In this document: positions 43,337 through 50,917 of the stretch, piece after piece
Numbering within the stretch: the first letter of the stretch is position 1
Layout of the letters: each line of letters opens with the position of its first letter
Assembly: GCF_019048865.1 (NCBI RefSeq)
Contig: NZ_CP077604.1
Coordinates: 4,216,001-4,280,000 of the forward strand
From: Aquihabitans sp. G128
Lineage (GTDB): Bacteria > Actinomycetota > Acidimicrobiia > Acidimicrobiales > Iamiaceae
DNA: 64,000 nt
Reading direction: 5' to 3'
Program-made: the position numbers and the translations under genes
Notes under the pieces: generated by a model
Told to the model about the DNA's origin: nothing
Databases searched by the model: none
Seen by the model: the letters and a program-made list of their open reading frames with translations, nothing else

Positions 43337-43421
43337 CCACCAGGAGGCGGCATCTGCTGGTCCTTGGTTGTGGGCCGAGCAGATCTAAGGGGTGGTATCC
43401 GATGACTCGGCGGCGGCCTTA

Positions 43422-43475
43422 GGACGATCGTGCATGACAGCAGCCGACCTGAGGAGCAGTCATGCACGGTCGTCC
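43422..43475. repeat. long inverted repeat (17-base arms) after the MMPL gene
   Basis: GGACGATCGTGCATGAC and GTCATGCACGGTCGTCC pair at 16 of 17 positions around a 20-base loop. The stretch 43337-43672 has no firmly supported gene. The structure may be a terminator, although no T-run follows, or a regulatory hairpin, since it contains two ATG codons. Confidence 0.6.
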
Positions 43476-43577
43476 CACCTTGAATCCGACAGCGAAGTGC
43501 ACGCCAGCCATCCGGAGAGGTGGCGGATCCTCGTCGTCTTGGCGCTCGCCCTCGTGGTCACCTCGGCAGCTGCCTGA
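43434..43577 (+). CDS. possible 47-residue single-pass membrane peptide
   Basis: ATG 43434, inside the inverted repeat, opens a frame with a polar N terminus (ARSSHLESDSEVHASHPE) and a C-terminal hydrophobic helix (WRILVVLALALVVTSAAA). A tail-anchored membrane peptide is plausible, but no homology is evident and the ribosome site is weak. Confidence 0.3.
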   Translation: MTAADLRSSHARSSHLESDSEVHASHPERWRILVVLALALVVTSAAA

Positions 43578-43672
43578 GCAGTCGAGACAGGTCGCGGGCC
43601 TCGCCACTCGACCAGGGTGGGGATGCGTAGAGGTTGTTCGTCGTGTCGGCCGCTTCGGCTTCGTAGCCGCCT

Positions 43673-44785
43673 TCAGCGACCCCGGGGTGCCACGCATCGG
43701 TGGAGGTATCCGTCGGCGTTGGGTCCGACCAGTTCGATCCGCCTTCCCGCCAAGGCTCGGCTCATCGCCTTGTTGAAGTAGGACCGATCGGTCTTCGTCA
43801 GAGATCCCCCACCACCTGCTGCGTGGACCCGCTGATACACGGTCTTCACGGGCACGGAGCGACCTTCCGCCTCGACGAAGGCCACGAGGTAGACCGCCAA
43901 CCGCTCGGGTGAGCACTGGTCGGCTCGCTGGACTCCGCCCGCCGGTGGCCATCTGCTGGGTGACGGGCGGGTCTTCGGCGGTGGTGTGAGGTTCCCTGCG
44001 GGCGAAAGGACAGCTGGTCGTGACGGAGCTTTCGTCGTCCTCGATCGAGTCGCAGCCGGCTCAGTCCCGGTAGCCAGCAGCAGCGAGGTAGCCGTGCGTG
44101 TGCCGGACGGCTCGGGCTTCTGCGCCATCGGTGCTGGGATTGCTCGGGTCGGGATGGGGGCCTGCGACGGCTGAGGTTTGAGTGCTCCCAACCCGGCGCC
44201 CCGCACAGCTGACCCTGTGGCCGCGGCGGCTTCCTCTCGCTTCCCAGCAACCATGAGCCACGCGATGCCTCCCACGACGGCGAGGCCGAGCAGCAGCGGT
44301 CCGAGCGGAGGGTACGACTGGGGCCAGAACCCCGGTTCCTCCCACATGTCGGAATCAGCCTCGCTCCTTGGGATACCCGCCTCTCCGCCCCCGACGGGAC
44401 CGGGGACGTCGCTGCTCAAGCCGCTCGAGTCCGGGCCTCCCGTAGGACCGTCGTAGTCGGAACCGCCTGCGACGCCGCCGTGATAGGAGCACGTTCCCGG
44501 TCCAGTCGAGTACGACATGCTCCCGTCGGCACAGAGGGTTCTAGGGCCACCGGTCGGGGCACCTGCTCCGGCCGACCCACCAGAGGTGCCGCCCGAGCTC
44601 GACGAACTGCCCGAGCCGCTGATCCCGCCATGTTGAGAGCACGTCCCGGAGCCCGACGATGACGAGTAGGTCCCGTCGCTGCATGTCTCGGCGCCTACGA
44701 CCTGAGCCGGGAGCAGGCCGAGGACCGTCAGCGAACCGACAAGAACCGCCGCAGCCGCCGCTGATCTCACCCGCCTCCACCCCAT
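43673..44785 (-). CDS. exported membrane-anchored protein with two DUF3761-like Cys motifs
   Basis: The 370-residue protein has a signal peptide, then two copies of a cysteine motif (CSDGTYSSSSGSGTCSQHGG and CADGSMSYSTGPGTCSYHGG) like the DUF3761 repeat. After these come a Gly/Ser-rich region, a membrane helix (PLLLGLAVVGGIAWLMVAG) and a long Pro-rich cytoplasmic part. The C terminus (about 290-370) looks like a small folded helical domain. Such Cys repeats occur near nucleases and secreted proteins in actinobacteria. The function is unknown. Confidence 0.65.
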   Translation of the reverse strand: MGWRRVRSAAAAAVLVGSLTVLGLLPAQVVGAETCSDGTYSSSSGSGTCSQHGGISGSGSSSSSGGTSGGSAGAGAPTGGPRTLCADGSMSYSTGPGTCSYHGGVAGGSDYDGPTGGPDSSGLSSDVPGPVGGGEAGIPRSEADSDMWEEPGFWPQSYPPLGPLLLGLAVVGGIAWLMVAGKREEAAAATGSAVRGAGLGALKPQPSQAPIPTRAIPAPMAQKPEPSGTRTATSLLLATGTEPAATRSRTTKAPSRPAVLSPAGNLTPPPKTRPSPSRWPPAGGVQRADQCSPERLAVYLVAFVEAEGRSVPVKTVYQRVHAAGGGGSLTKTDRSYFNKAMSRALAGRRIELVGPNADGYLHRCVAPRGR

Positions 44786-44796
44786 GGCGCCCGAAG

Positions 44797-45245
44797 CTAG
44801 ACGGCCTGTACCAGCGCAGTGCGCGCCGGCGAACGACCAGGTTCACTGCCGAGCAGGCCTTCGAGAACGTGGCGCCCCAGCACGATCCTCGATCCGGACT
44901 CAGGGAGCAGTCGTAAGAGACCTACCGCAGGCCGCGGCTGGCCCCACAGCGGCAGGAGGACGTCGTCGATGATGTGCTCGAAGTCGACGCGGTCCAGTGA
45001 GCGGCCGGTCGTCTGAGGCAGGGTCGTGAGGAGGCCGATGACTACGGCGAGATCGATCGAGGCGTCCGGCCAGGCGGGGTCGGTCGGTTCGCCGAGGTGC
45101 GGAGTCGAACGGTCACCGTCGCGTTGACGTGAGGCCTCGACGTCTGCGGCCAGGGATTCGGCGACGGCGTTGGTGAAGCGGGTCCGCAGGGCTTCGACCA
45201 GCTCGGTCCGGTCGTCGCCGGTGTTGAGCAGTGCGCCGAGGATGC
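44797..45245 (-). pseudogene. C-terminal fragment of a TetR-family regulator
   Basis: This minus-strand frame has no start codon but encodes about 145 residues resembling a TetR C-terminal ligand domain (RILGALLNTGDDRTELVEAL, then LAVVIGLLTTLPQ and VLLPLWGQP). It ends at a stop at 44797-44799. The DNA-binding half is absent; reading further right gives an arginine-rich nonsense frame. The break is near 45245, where a plus-strand fragment begins, so a deletion or rearrangement joined two gene ends here. Confidence 0.65.
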
Positions 45246-45392
45246 GTCGGCGGCGTGCTCCTCGCCGGCAACCAACAGGCCCAGTCCGTCGTGCGGGTCG
45301 TCGCTGTCGACGCCGACGGCCAGATCCACTTCTCGGTCCTGCCTGGCTCGGTGGTCAAGAACCGGCACCTGCTCGACCGAACGGTGGCCTGA
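45246..45392 (+). pseudogene. C-terminal fragment of an unknown gene
   Basis: The plus-strand frame from about 45246 to the stop at 45390-45392 encodes VLLAGNQQAQSVVRVVAV, then DGQIHFSVLPGSVVKNRH and LLDRTVA. It reads like the end of a longer soluble protein cut off at its left side. It lies immediately before the arm repeats of the right attachment site, where an integrase-linked gene would be expected. I do not recognise the parent. Confidence 0.5.
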
Positions 45393-45394
45393 GC

Positions 45395-45415
45395 TTCTAC
45401 TGCTGCTTCTACTGT
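45395..45415. repeat. TTCTACTG repeats left of the right core
   Basis: TTCTACTGC (45395-45403) and TTCTACTGT (45407-45415) repeat the pair found at 24253-24273, at a similar distance from the tRNA-fMet remnant. They fit integrase arm sites. No pair occurs right of this core. Confidence 0.5.
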
Positions 45416-45528
45416 GCCGGTCGGGACGGGATCACACGGGCGGGCACGGACGGGCAGGCCTGGTCCGCAGTTGCCCAGCTCAGCGGTACTGCCGGGCACG
45501 GAACGGGACCAAGCGAGACGCCGAGCCG

Positions 45529-45578
45529 GGGCTCATAACCCGAAGGTCGCAGGTTCAAATCCTGCCCCCGCCACCATC
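45529..45578 (+). other. attachment core: second 3' half of initiator tRNA-fMet
   Basis: Fifty bases are identical to 24388-24437 and end in the tRNA CCA at 45574-45576. The sequence before it does not supply a 5' half; the base before the shared part differs, so the anticodon stem is not extended in the same way. It marks the right end of the second element. Chromosomal backbone is inferred to start here. Confidence 0.82.
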
Positions 45579-45594
45579 TAGCAGGGCGAAAAAT

Positions 45595-45632
45595 GCAGGT
45601 CAGGCCCCACTTCTCGGAGTGGGGCCTTCTGC
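45595..45632. terminator. hairpin after tRNA remnant, right copy
   Basis: GGCCCCAC and GTGGGGCC flank an 8-base loop, followed by TTCTGCTGTC. It repeats the structure after the left remnant and is probably the original tRNA-fMet terminator. Confidence 0.65.
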
Positions 45633-45961
45633 TGTCTCCCCACCGCTGCGGATCGACGCAGGCAGGGCGGTGACGAGGGCGTGGACCCATGCGGTTGCCG
45701 CGGTCGCGTCGCCACCGGACCATAGAGGTACCGCAGTGCGTCTCGGTGACCGGCAGCGCCGGGAACGTGGCCCTGGCTCGAGCCCGAGATGGCCAGCGGC
45801 GTCGCAGGCGCCTCGCCGCGGTGGAGGCGGGCCACGGCACGCGAGGACCCGACCGAGGTCGAACCGAGCGTCGCTGTTCGTCGGAGCACACAGCCGCCCG
45901 CTTTGCTCGCCTTCCTCGACCCGCGGCAAGCCCCCCCCGCCCGGCGAACTTGCAAACCCAG
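45633..45961. other. gene-free stretch between the tRNA terminator and the hsp20 promoter
   Basis: Open frames here are Arg/Pro-rich on both strands and have no recognisable motif or ribosome site. A run of eight C lies at 45931-45938. I see no gene or RNA in it. Confidence 0.5.
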
Positions 45962-45990
45962 TTGACAGTTTGGTCGTGGCGGAGTTATAG
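45962..45990 (+). promoter_or_regulatory. sigma-70-type promoter of hsp20
   Basis: TTGACA (45962-45967) and TTATAG (45985-45990) are separated by 17 bases, an ideal vegetative promoter, 40 bases before the hsp20 start. No clear HAIR repeat (CTTGAGT-N7-ACTCAAG) is visible. Confidence 0.7.
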
Positions 45991-46030
45991 GTTTTCCGTC
46001 CGGTTCAGCGAGGCGAGGAAGGAGCCTCTG

Positions 46031-46525
46031 ATGTTGATGCGTACCGATCCGTTCCGTGAGCTCGACCGTCTGGCGCAGCAGGCGCTGGGGACGGCGAGCC
46101 GTCCGGCAGCGATGCCGATCGACGCCTACCGCCGTGGCGACGAGTTCCTCGTGGAGCTCGACCTGCCCGGGGTCGACGCGGAGTCGATCGACCTCACCGT
46201 GGAGCGCAACGTGCTCACCGTCCACGCGCAGCGCCGCCGCACCGCCGACGACGGTGACATCGAGCTGCTGGTCGGCGAACGTCCGCAGGGCACCTTCAGC
46301 CGTCAGCTGTTCCTCGGTGACACCCTCGACACCGCGAACATCGCGGCGGACTACACCGACGGGGTGCTCACCCTCAGGCTTCCCGTCGCCGAACGGGCCA
46401 AGCCGCGCCGCGTGCCGATCAGCCGCCCCCGCAGCGACAAGGCCATCGACACCAGCGCCGACCGCAGCGCCGACGCGACCAGCGGCGATCGCGAGCTGGC
46501 GGGCGCGTCGGCAGGGACGGGCTGA
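46031..46525 (+). CDS. Hsp20 small heat-shock protein
   Basis: The 164-residue protein opens with the actinobacterial Hsp20 signature ([16 protein letters not shown]) and has an alpha-crystallin domain (about 35-125, including [14 protein letters not shown] and [10 protein letters not shown]). It holds unfolded proteins and prevents aggregation. GAAGGAG precedes ATG 46031, and a strong promoter lies upstream. A MerR gene follows at once. Confidence 0.9.
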   Translation: MLMRTDPFRELDRLAQQALGTASRPAAMPIDAYRRGDEFLVELDLPGVDAESIDLTVERNVLTVHAQRRRTADDGDIELLVGERPQGTFSRQLFLGDTLDTANIAADYTDGVLTLRLPVAERAKPRRVPISRPRSDKAIDTSADRSADATSGDRELAGASAGTG

Positions 46526-46530
46526 ACGAG

Positions 46531-46863
46531 GTGGGCATCCGCTTCGACGACGAGGATGCGCCGATGTTCAGCGTCGGCCAGGTCGCCGACCTCCTCGGGG
46601 TCCAGTCGGCGTTCGTGCGCCGGCTCGACACCGAGAAGGTCGTGCAGCCCGCCCGCTCCTCGGGCGGTCAACGGCGCTACAGCCAGCTGCAGGTCCGCTT
46701 GGTCGCCCAGGTGTCGGAGATGGCCTCCCAGGGGCTCAACCTCGCCGGCATCCGCCGCATCCTCGTCCTCGAAGCCGAAGTCGACCGCCTCAAGCGACAG
46801 ATCAAGCGCCTGCAGCCCCCGGCCGGCAGCGGGGCCGAGGCGACGAACACCGATCAAACATGA
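46531..46863 (+). CDS. HspR-like MerR-family regulator
   Basis: The 110-residue protein has a MerR winged helix (FSVGQVADLLGVQSAFVRRL, then SSGGQRRYS) and a C-terminal coiled coil (LEAEVDRLKRQIKRL), as in HspR repressors of heat-shock genes. It lies 5 bases after hsp20, so it probably regulates its own operon. The GTG start was chosen because it is nearest the hsp20 stop. Confidence 0.82.
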   Translation: MGIRFDDEDAPMFSVGQVADLLGVQSAFVRRLDTEKVVQPARSSGGQRRYSQLQVRLVAQVSEMASQGLNLAGIRRILVLEAEVDRLKRQIKRLQPPAGSGAEATNTDQT

Positions 46864-46880
46864 TCGAGGAGGTAGCAACG

Positions 46881-47195
46881 ATGGGATTCGCGGCAACACG
46901 CGACCTCGACCCGACCCCGCCCCGGCCTCCGGCGCCGATCGCCACACCCGCCTCCGTCGTCCGGCTCGTCATCGACGTCGAGGCCGCCCACCTTGCCAAC
47001 CCGCTCGTCGCCGCGTCCCGGCTCCTTGCCAGCGAGGCCGGTGCGCTGGCCCACGTCGACGGCGACGAAGGCCACTTCGAGGTCACCGTCGCGGTCCCGG
47101 ATCGGAGCCCGGAGATCGTCGACCAGGCCGAGGCCTGGGTCCGATGGGCGATCCACAACGCGGGCATCCGAGGCGAGATCCGTCGCGTGCACTGA
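46881..47195 (+). CDS. small protein downstream of hsp20-hspR
   Basis: The 104-residue protein has a Pro-rich N terminus and an alpha/beta domain (VVRLVIDVEAAHLANPL, then GHFEVTVAVPDRSPEIVDQ and EAWVRWAIHNAG). GAGGAGG precedes ATG 46881; ATG 46860 overlapping the previous stop is an alternative. Function unknown. Operon position suggests a stress role. Confidence 0.6.
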   Translation: MGFAATRDLDPTPPRPPAPIATPASVVRLVIDVEAAHLANPLVAASRLLASEAGALAHVDGDEGHFEVTVAVPDRSPEIVDQAEAWVRWAIHNAGIRGEIRRVH

Positions 47196-47285
47196 CCCGA
47201 CCGCCGATGGCGAGCGGTCGGCCTCCTCCCGGGGAGCGGGCGCCGGGCACCATCGGAGGCCCTCCGCACCCCGATGGGCGCGTCG

Positions 47286-48116
47286 TCAGGTGCGGCCCAG
47301 AACCGGGCGCTGGTTCGACTGCTCGCGCCGGAGGATCGAGGCGAGCGCCTCGGCCGTCACCGGCGGGCTGATGGCGTGGCCGAAGGCCCGGTCGTAGCCG
47401 AGCAGGGCCAGGTCCTCCAGCACGTCGGCGTCTTCGACCTGCTTGGCGACCGCGAGGGCGCCGAGCTCGTGGGCCCGGGTGAGGGCGTCACCCACGGAGC
47501 GGTGGAGGCCGCCCCGACGATCGCGGCCCGGGATGGCGACCTTCCACGCGTCGGCGGTGATGGTGTCGAGCGAGTCGAACGAGGCCCCGGCGCCCACGCC
47601 GTCGATCACGACGCCGACCCCGAGGGCGGCGATGCCATCGGTGACCCGGCGGAGGCCGACCGGATCGGTCGCCAGTGCCGGGAACGGCACATCCAAGGCC
47701 AGGGCAGAGGGTTCGAGGCCGTGCGACCGCAGCGCGGCCTCGACCGAGTCCAGGAACCGTCCGCCGACCAGCCGGGATCGGGTCACGTTGAGCGCGATCT
47801 GGATGGGCGCTCCGGTCGAGGCCCACGCTGCGCCCTGCCGGCAGACCTCGCCCAGGGTCCAGTCCTCGAGGTCGTGGATCCGCTCGGCGAAGCGGGTGCC
47901 GGGGAGCGAGAGGCCCGGGCGCACCATCCCGAAGTCCGGGTGCCACCAGCGCAGCAGGGCTTCGCACGACCGGATCGACCCGTCGCGGAGCGCCACCTCC
48001 GGCTGGTAGTAGAGGCAGAACCGACCGGGCATGCCCGGGAGCTCCACGGAGCCGGCGCGGGCTGGCGGCTCTGCGGCCTCCGTCCGGGTTCGTGACCGGG
48101 CGATGGTGGGGTGCAT
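47286..48116 (-). CDS. EAL-domain protein with degenerate active site
   Basis: The 276-residue protein is a stand-alone EAL (cyclic-di-GMP phosphodiesterase) domain. It keeps the EALLRW motif and the ALNVT segment, but the DDFGTG loop is changed to VIDGVGAGASF and the downstream ExxE region reads LDVPFPAL. It is therefore probably a cyclic-di-GMP or protein-binding domain without activity. AAGGAG precedes ATG 48116. An upstream motif (48178-48192) is shared with two rightward signalling genes. Confidence 0.78.
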   Translation of the reverse strand: MHPTIARSRTRTEAAEPPARAGSVELPGMPGRFCLYYQPEVALRDGSIRSCEALLRWWHPDFGMVRPGLSLPGTRFAERIHDLEDWTLGEVCRQGAAWASTGAPIQIALNVTRSRLVGGRFLDSVEAALRSHGLEPSALALDVPFPALATDPVGLRRVTDGIAALGVGVVIDGVGAGASFDSLDTITADAWKVAIPGRDRRGGLHRSVGDALTRAHELGALAVAKQVEDADVLEDLALLGYDRAFGHAISPPVTAEALASILRREQSNQRPVLGRT

Positions 48117-48177
48117 GGTCCTGCTCCTTGGGAGAGATCGGTTCCGACGGGCGGCGCCCACCATGCAGGAGCGGTCG

Positions 48178-48192
48178 TGACCGAACGATGAA
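48178..48192 (-). promoter_or_regulatory. shared upstream motif, copy A
   Basis: On the minus strand this reads TTCATCGTTCGGTCA, facing the EAL gene that starts at 48116. Copies B and C differ from it by one base. Confidence 0.5.
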
Positions 48193-48210
48193 GCGGCCCA
48201 GGGGGCGGCC

Positions 48211-48225
48211 TTCATGGTTCGGTCA
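48211..48225 (+). promoter_or_regulatory. shared upstream motif, copy B
   Basis: TTCATGGTTCGGTCA lies 69 bases before the receiver gene. It is followed by a further similar block (GCTCG, then CACGATC) also present after copy C, so the conserved unit is about 35 bases and promoter-like. Confidence 0.5.
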
Positions 48226-48293
48226 TCGCTCGGCGGCCACGATCGACCTGCCCTCGCCCTCCGCGATGGCCCAGACCACGAGGGACGAGCGCG

Positions 48294-48725
48294 ATGCACC
48301 GGATACTCCTTGCCGAGGACAACAAGATCAACCAGGTCGTCGCCGCCGGGGCCCTGAAGAAGCTGGGCTTCCTGGTCGACATCGTCGACGACGGCGTCGC
48401 CGCAGCGGCTGCGTGCGCCGCAGACGAGTACGACGCGGTGCTGATGGACGTGATGATGCCGGTGATGGATGGCTACCAAGCCACGAGGGCGATCCGCCAG
48501 CACGAGCGGTGGCTCGGCCTGGCGCCCGTGCCGATCATCGGTCTCAGCGCCCGGGCCCTGGCCGGCGACCGCGAGGTCGCGCTGGACGCGGGGATGGACG
48601 ACTACCTCACCAAGCCGATCCGCACCGCCGAGCTCGAGGCCGCGCTCGCCCGCTTCCTCCCCGCCTCCGGCGACCAGGAGCACGACCCGACCGCTCCGAC
48701 GGCGCTGTTCGCAGCGAGCAGCTAG
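48294..48725 (+). CDS. stand-alone response-regulator receiver protein
   Basis: The 143-residue protein has the CheY-like fold with acidic pocket (AEDN near residue 8), phosphoacceptor aspartate in VLMDVMMPVMDG (Asp52) and conserved lysine in YLTKPI. A 20-residue tail follows. No output domain is present, so it acts by protein contact. It lies among cyclic-di-GMP genes. No histidine kinase is encoded in the window. Confidence 0.87.
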   Translation: MHRILLAEDNKINQVVAAGALKKLGFLVDIVDDGVAAAAACAADEYDAVLMDVMMPVMDGYQATRAIRQHERWLGLAPVPIIGLSARALAGDREVALDAGMDDYLTKPIRTAELEAALARFLPASGDQEHDPTAPTALFAASS

Positions 48726-48747
48726 CGGACCGGCACCCGGCTCTGCG

Positions 48748-48762
48748 TTCATGGTTCGGTCA
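48748..48762 (+). promoter_or_regulatory. shared upstream motif, copy C
   Basis: TTCATGGTTCGGTCA repeats copy B exactly and ends 24 bases before the EAL-like gene at 48787. Confidence 0.5.
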
Positions 48763-48786
48763 CGGCTCGACCGTCACGATCCGTCC

Positions 48787-49431
48787 ATGCTCGATGCCTA
48801 CTCCGACACCTTGGAGCTCCTCTGCCAGCCGGTGTGCAGCCTTCGCGACGTGACGGTCCAGTGGGAGCTGCTCCACCGGCTCCCCTCGACCCGGCAGCTC
48901 GACGAACGGGTCCTCGGCCAGGCGATCGACATGATCGCCGCCTCCCGACGCCATGGGTTCCGGCTCGAGCTCGAGCTCAAGCTCTCCGGCCCCTCGCTCC
49001 GGGACCTGCGCTTCGCGGACGCAGCCGCCGATCGGCTGCGAGGCTCCGGCATCGATCCCTCGTGCCTGATCCTGGAGGTGAGCGAAGCCGACCTCGAGGT
49101 GGGCCTGGACGAGATCCGGTACACGGCGACCCGGCTGCGGGCGCTCGGGTGCCGCATCGCGCTCGACGACGTCGGCCCGCGATGCGACATCGCCGGGCAC
49201 CTGCGGCGCTTCCCTGCGGACTTCGTCAAGGTCGGCTGGCCGTTCACCCACTGCCTCACCGCCGACATCCACGCCCAGCTGATGGTCCGCACGATCATCG
49301 ATCTCGCCCATGCGATGAACCGGAAGGTGATCGCTGCCGAGGTGGCCGACGAAGCAACCTTGGTCCTGCTGCAGTCCTACGGCGTGGACTTCGCCCAGGG
49401 CTCCCACATCGGGCTCCCCACGGCCTGCTGA
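48787..49431 (+). CDS. divergent EAL-like protein
   Basis: The 214-residue protein follows the EAL fold but reads WELLHRL where EALLRW is expected. It keeps LILEVSE, ALDDVGP, FVKVGWPF and an AEVADEATLVLLQSYGVDFAQG segment. Some catalytic positions are therefore present, but the eponymous motif is lost, and activity is uncertain. It is shorter than usual. The GGDEF gene follows after 10 bases, suggesting joint action in cyclic-di-GMP signalling. Confidence 0.72.
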   Translation: MLDAYSDTLELLCQPVCSLRDVTVQWELLHRLPSTRQLDERVLGQAIDMIAASRRHGFRLELELKLSGPSLRDLRFADAAADRLRGSGIDPSCLILEVSEADLEVGLDEIRYTATRLRALGCRIALDDVGPRCDIAGHLRRFPADFVKVGWPFTHCLTADIHAQLMVRTIIDLAHAMNRKVIAAEVADEATLVLLQSYGVDFAQGSHIGLPTAC

Positions 49432-49441
49432 GGCGGCGGCG

Positions 49442-50623
49442 ATGGGCATGCGGCTTCCCAGGCGTGGCCACCGGACGAGGCCGTCCACGGCTCGGTCGTG
49501 CCGTCCCGGGAACGCTCGGCCGGCGAGCAGCGGTCTCGGTGCTCGGAGCCGGCCGACGTCGATCGAGGTGCGGGCTTCGGCGGTCGAGCGCGAGCGGGAG
49601 GTCTGGCGCGTCTACGCCCGGACCGGGCACGTGCTCAACCTGGTGATCGTGGTCATCGACACGGCCTACGTCGTGGCGACCTGGGGCACGGGCCCCCACC
49701 GGCTGTTCCTGCTCTGGCTGAACCTCTTCGCCATGCTGGGCTTGGTCGCGGCGATCGCCGTCGTGCCCGAGGTGAAGCTCGCGGCATCGCCGAACCGCGA
49801 CCTGATCTTCGCCGCGTGGATCACGTGGGGGACCGTCCTGATCACGGTGGCGGCGTCGGCCGACGGCGGTCTCGTCAGCCCGATGGTCTGGCTGCTCCCG
49901 CTGAGCGTGATGTTCACCGCCGTCGCCCACCGGGCCACGGTCGTGGCGTTCTCGGGGGGCCTCGCGCTCGCCGGGTACCTGCTCCTGGCGGCAACCGACG
50001 GCTCCGGGTTCGCGCCGGCCCCCGCTGGGCTTCACGCCGTCTACCTGCTGGCCCTGACCTATGCGGCCGTGAGCGCCACCCGATCGCGGTGGACCCACCA
50101 CGACGAGCAGGTCGTGCTCCACGAGGAGCTCGCCCACCTGGCCGACCGGGATGGGCTGACCGGGCTGCTCAACCATCGGGCCTTCCACGAGCAGCTCGCC
50201 GCACGCCTCGACCGCTGCAACGTCGATCGGCTGGCGGCCACGGTGCTGCTGGTCGACCTCGACCACTTCAAGGGCATCAACGATCGGCTCGGCCACCAGG
50301 TCGGCGATGAGGTCCTGCGGACGGTCGCGCTGGCGATCACGAGCGCCGTGCACGACCGAGACCTGGTCGGACGGGTGGGCGGCGAGGAGTTCGCGGTCTA
50401 CCTCGGCACGGTTCCACCGGCGGAAGCCCACGAGATCGCCGAGGGCATCCGGACCACCATCGCCCGCATCGAGGATCCCGAGCCGCTCACCGCGAGCATC
50501 GGCGCCGCGACGTCACGCGACGGGCTGGCGGTGGCGAACGACCTGCTGGCGTGGGCCGACGAAGCGATGTACGTCGCCAAGCGCCAGGGCCGGAACCGGA
50601 CCTGTTGGTTGCGCGCCGCCTGA
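49442..50623 (+). CDS. membrane diguanylate cyclase (GGDEF)
   Basis: The 393-residue protein has about five to six membrane segments (about 62-210) and a C-terminal GGDEF domain with LADRDGLTGLLNHRAF, LLVDLDHFKGIND and the active GGEEF motif (in VGRVGGEEFAVYL). It should make cyclic-di-GMP. The membrane part resembles no specific named sensor. ATG 49442 is nearest the previous stop. A GTG at 49568 would remove 42 Arg-rich residues and is a credible alternative. Confidence 0.85.
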   Translation: MGMRLPRRGHRTRPSTARSCRPGNARPASSGLGARSRPTSIEVRASAVEREREVWRVYARTGHVLNLVIVVIDTAYVVATWGTGPHRLFLLWLNLFAMLGLVAAIAVVPEVKLAASPNRDLIFAAWITWGTVLITVAASADGGLVSPMVWLLPLSVMFTAVAHRATVVAFSGGLALAGYLLLAATDGSGFAPAPAGLHAVYLLALTYAAVSATRSRWTHHDEQVVLHEELAHLADRDGLTGLLNHRAFHEQLAARLDRCNVDRLAATVLLVDLDHFKGINDRLGHQVGDEVLRTVALAITSAVHDRDLVGRVGGEEFAVYLGTVPPAEAHEIAEGIRTTIARIEDPEPLTASIGAATSRDGLAVANDLLAWADEAMYVAKRQGRNRTCWLRAA

Positions 50624-50917
50624 GCGCACCGCCGCCGTCGGCGAGGACCCTGCCTCCCGGGCCGAGCCTCGCTCCTTGGTGCGGGGCCTGCTGCTGACCG
50701 GGCCCCGCTCCAGACGGGCATCGAACACGGCGATGGCGTTGCCCGCCCCACGGAGGGTCCGGCAGAAGCATGGAGCGCGACGAGCGCGAAGCGGTCTGGA
50801 CCACCGGGACGACTCGCCGAGCCAAGAGGTGGCCACCTGGTGACGACGTTCACGATCCGTGCCACGATCGGTTCGCCCGGGCGCTTGGGCCTGGGGCGGT
50901 GCACTTGGAGGCGTGGA
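50624..50917. other. gene-free stretch upstream of a Tat protein gene
   Basis: No frame here has a recognisable motif. The final 15 bases hold the GGAGG ribosome site of the next gene. Confidence 0.4.
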
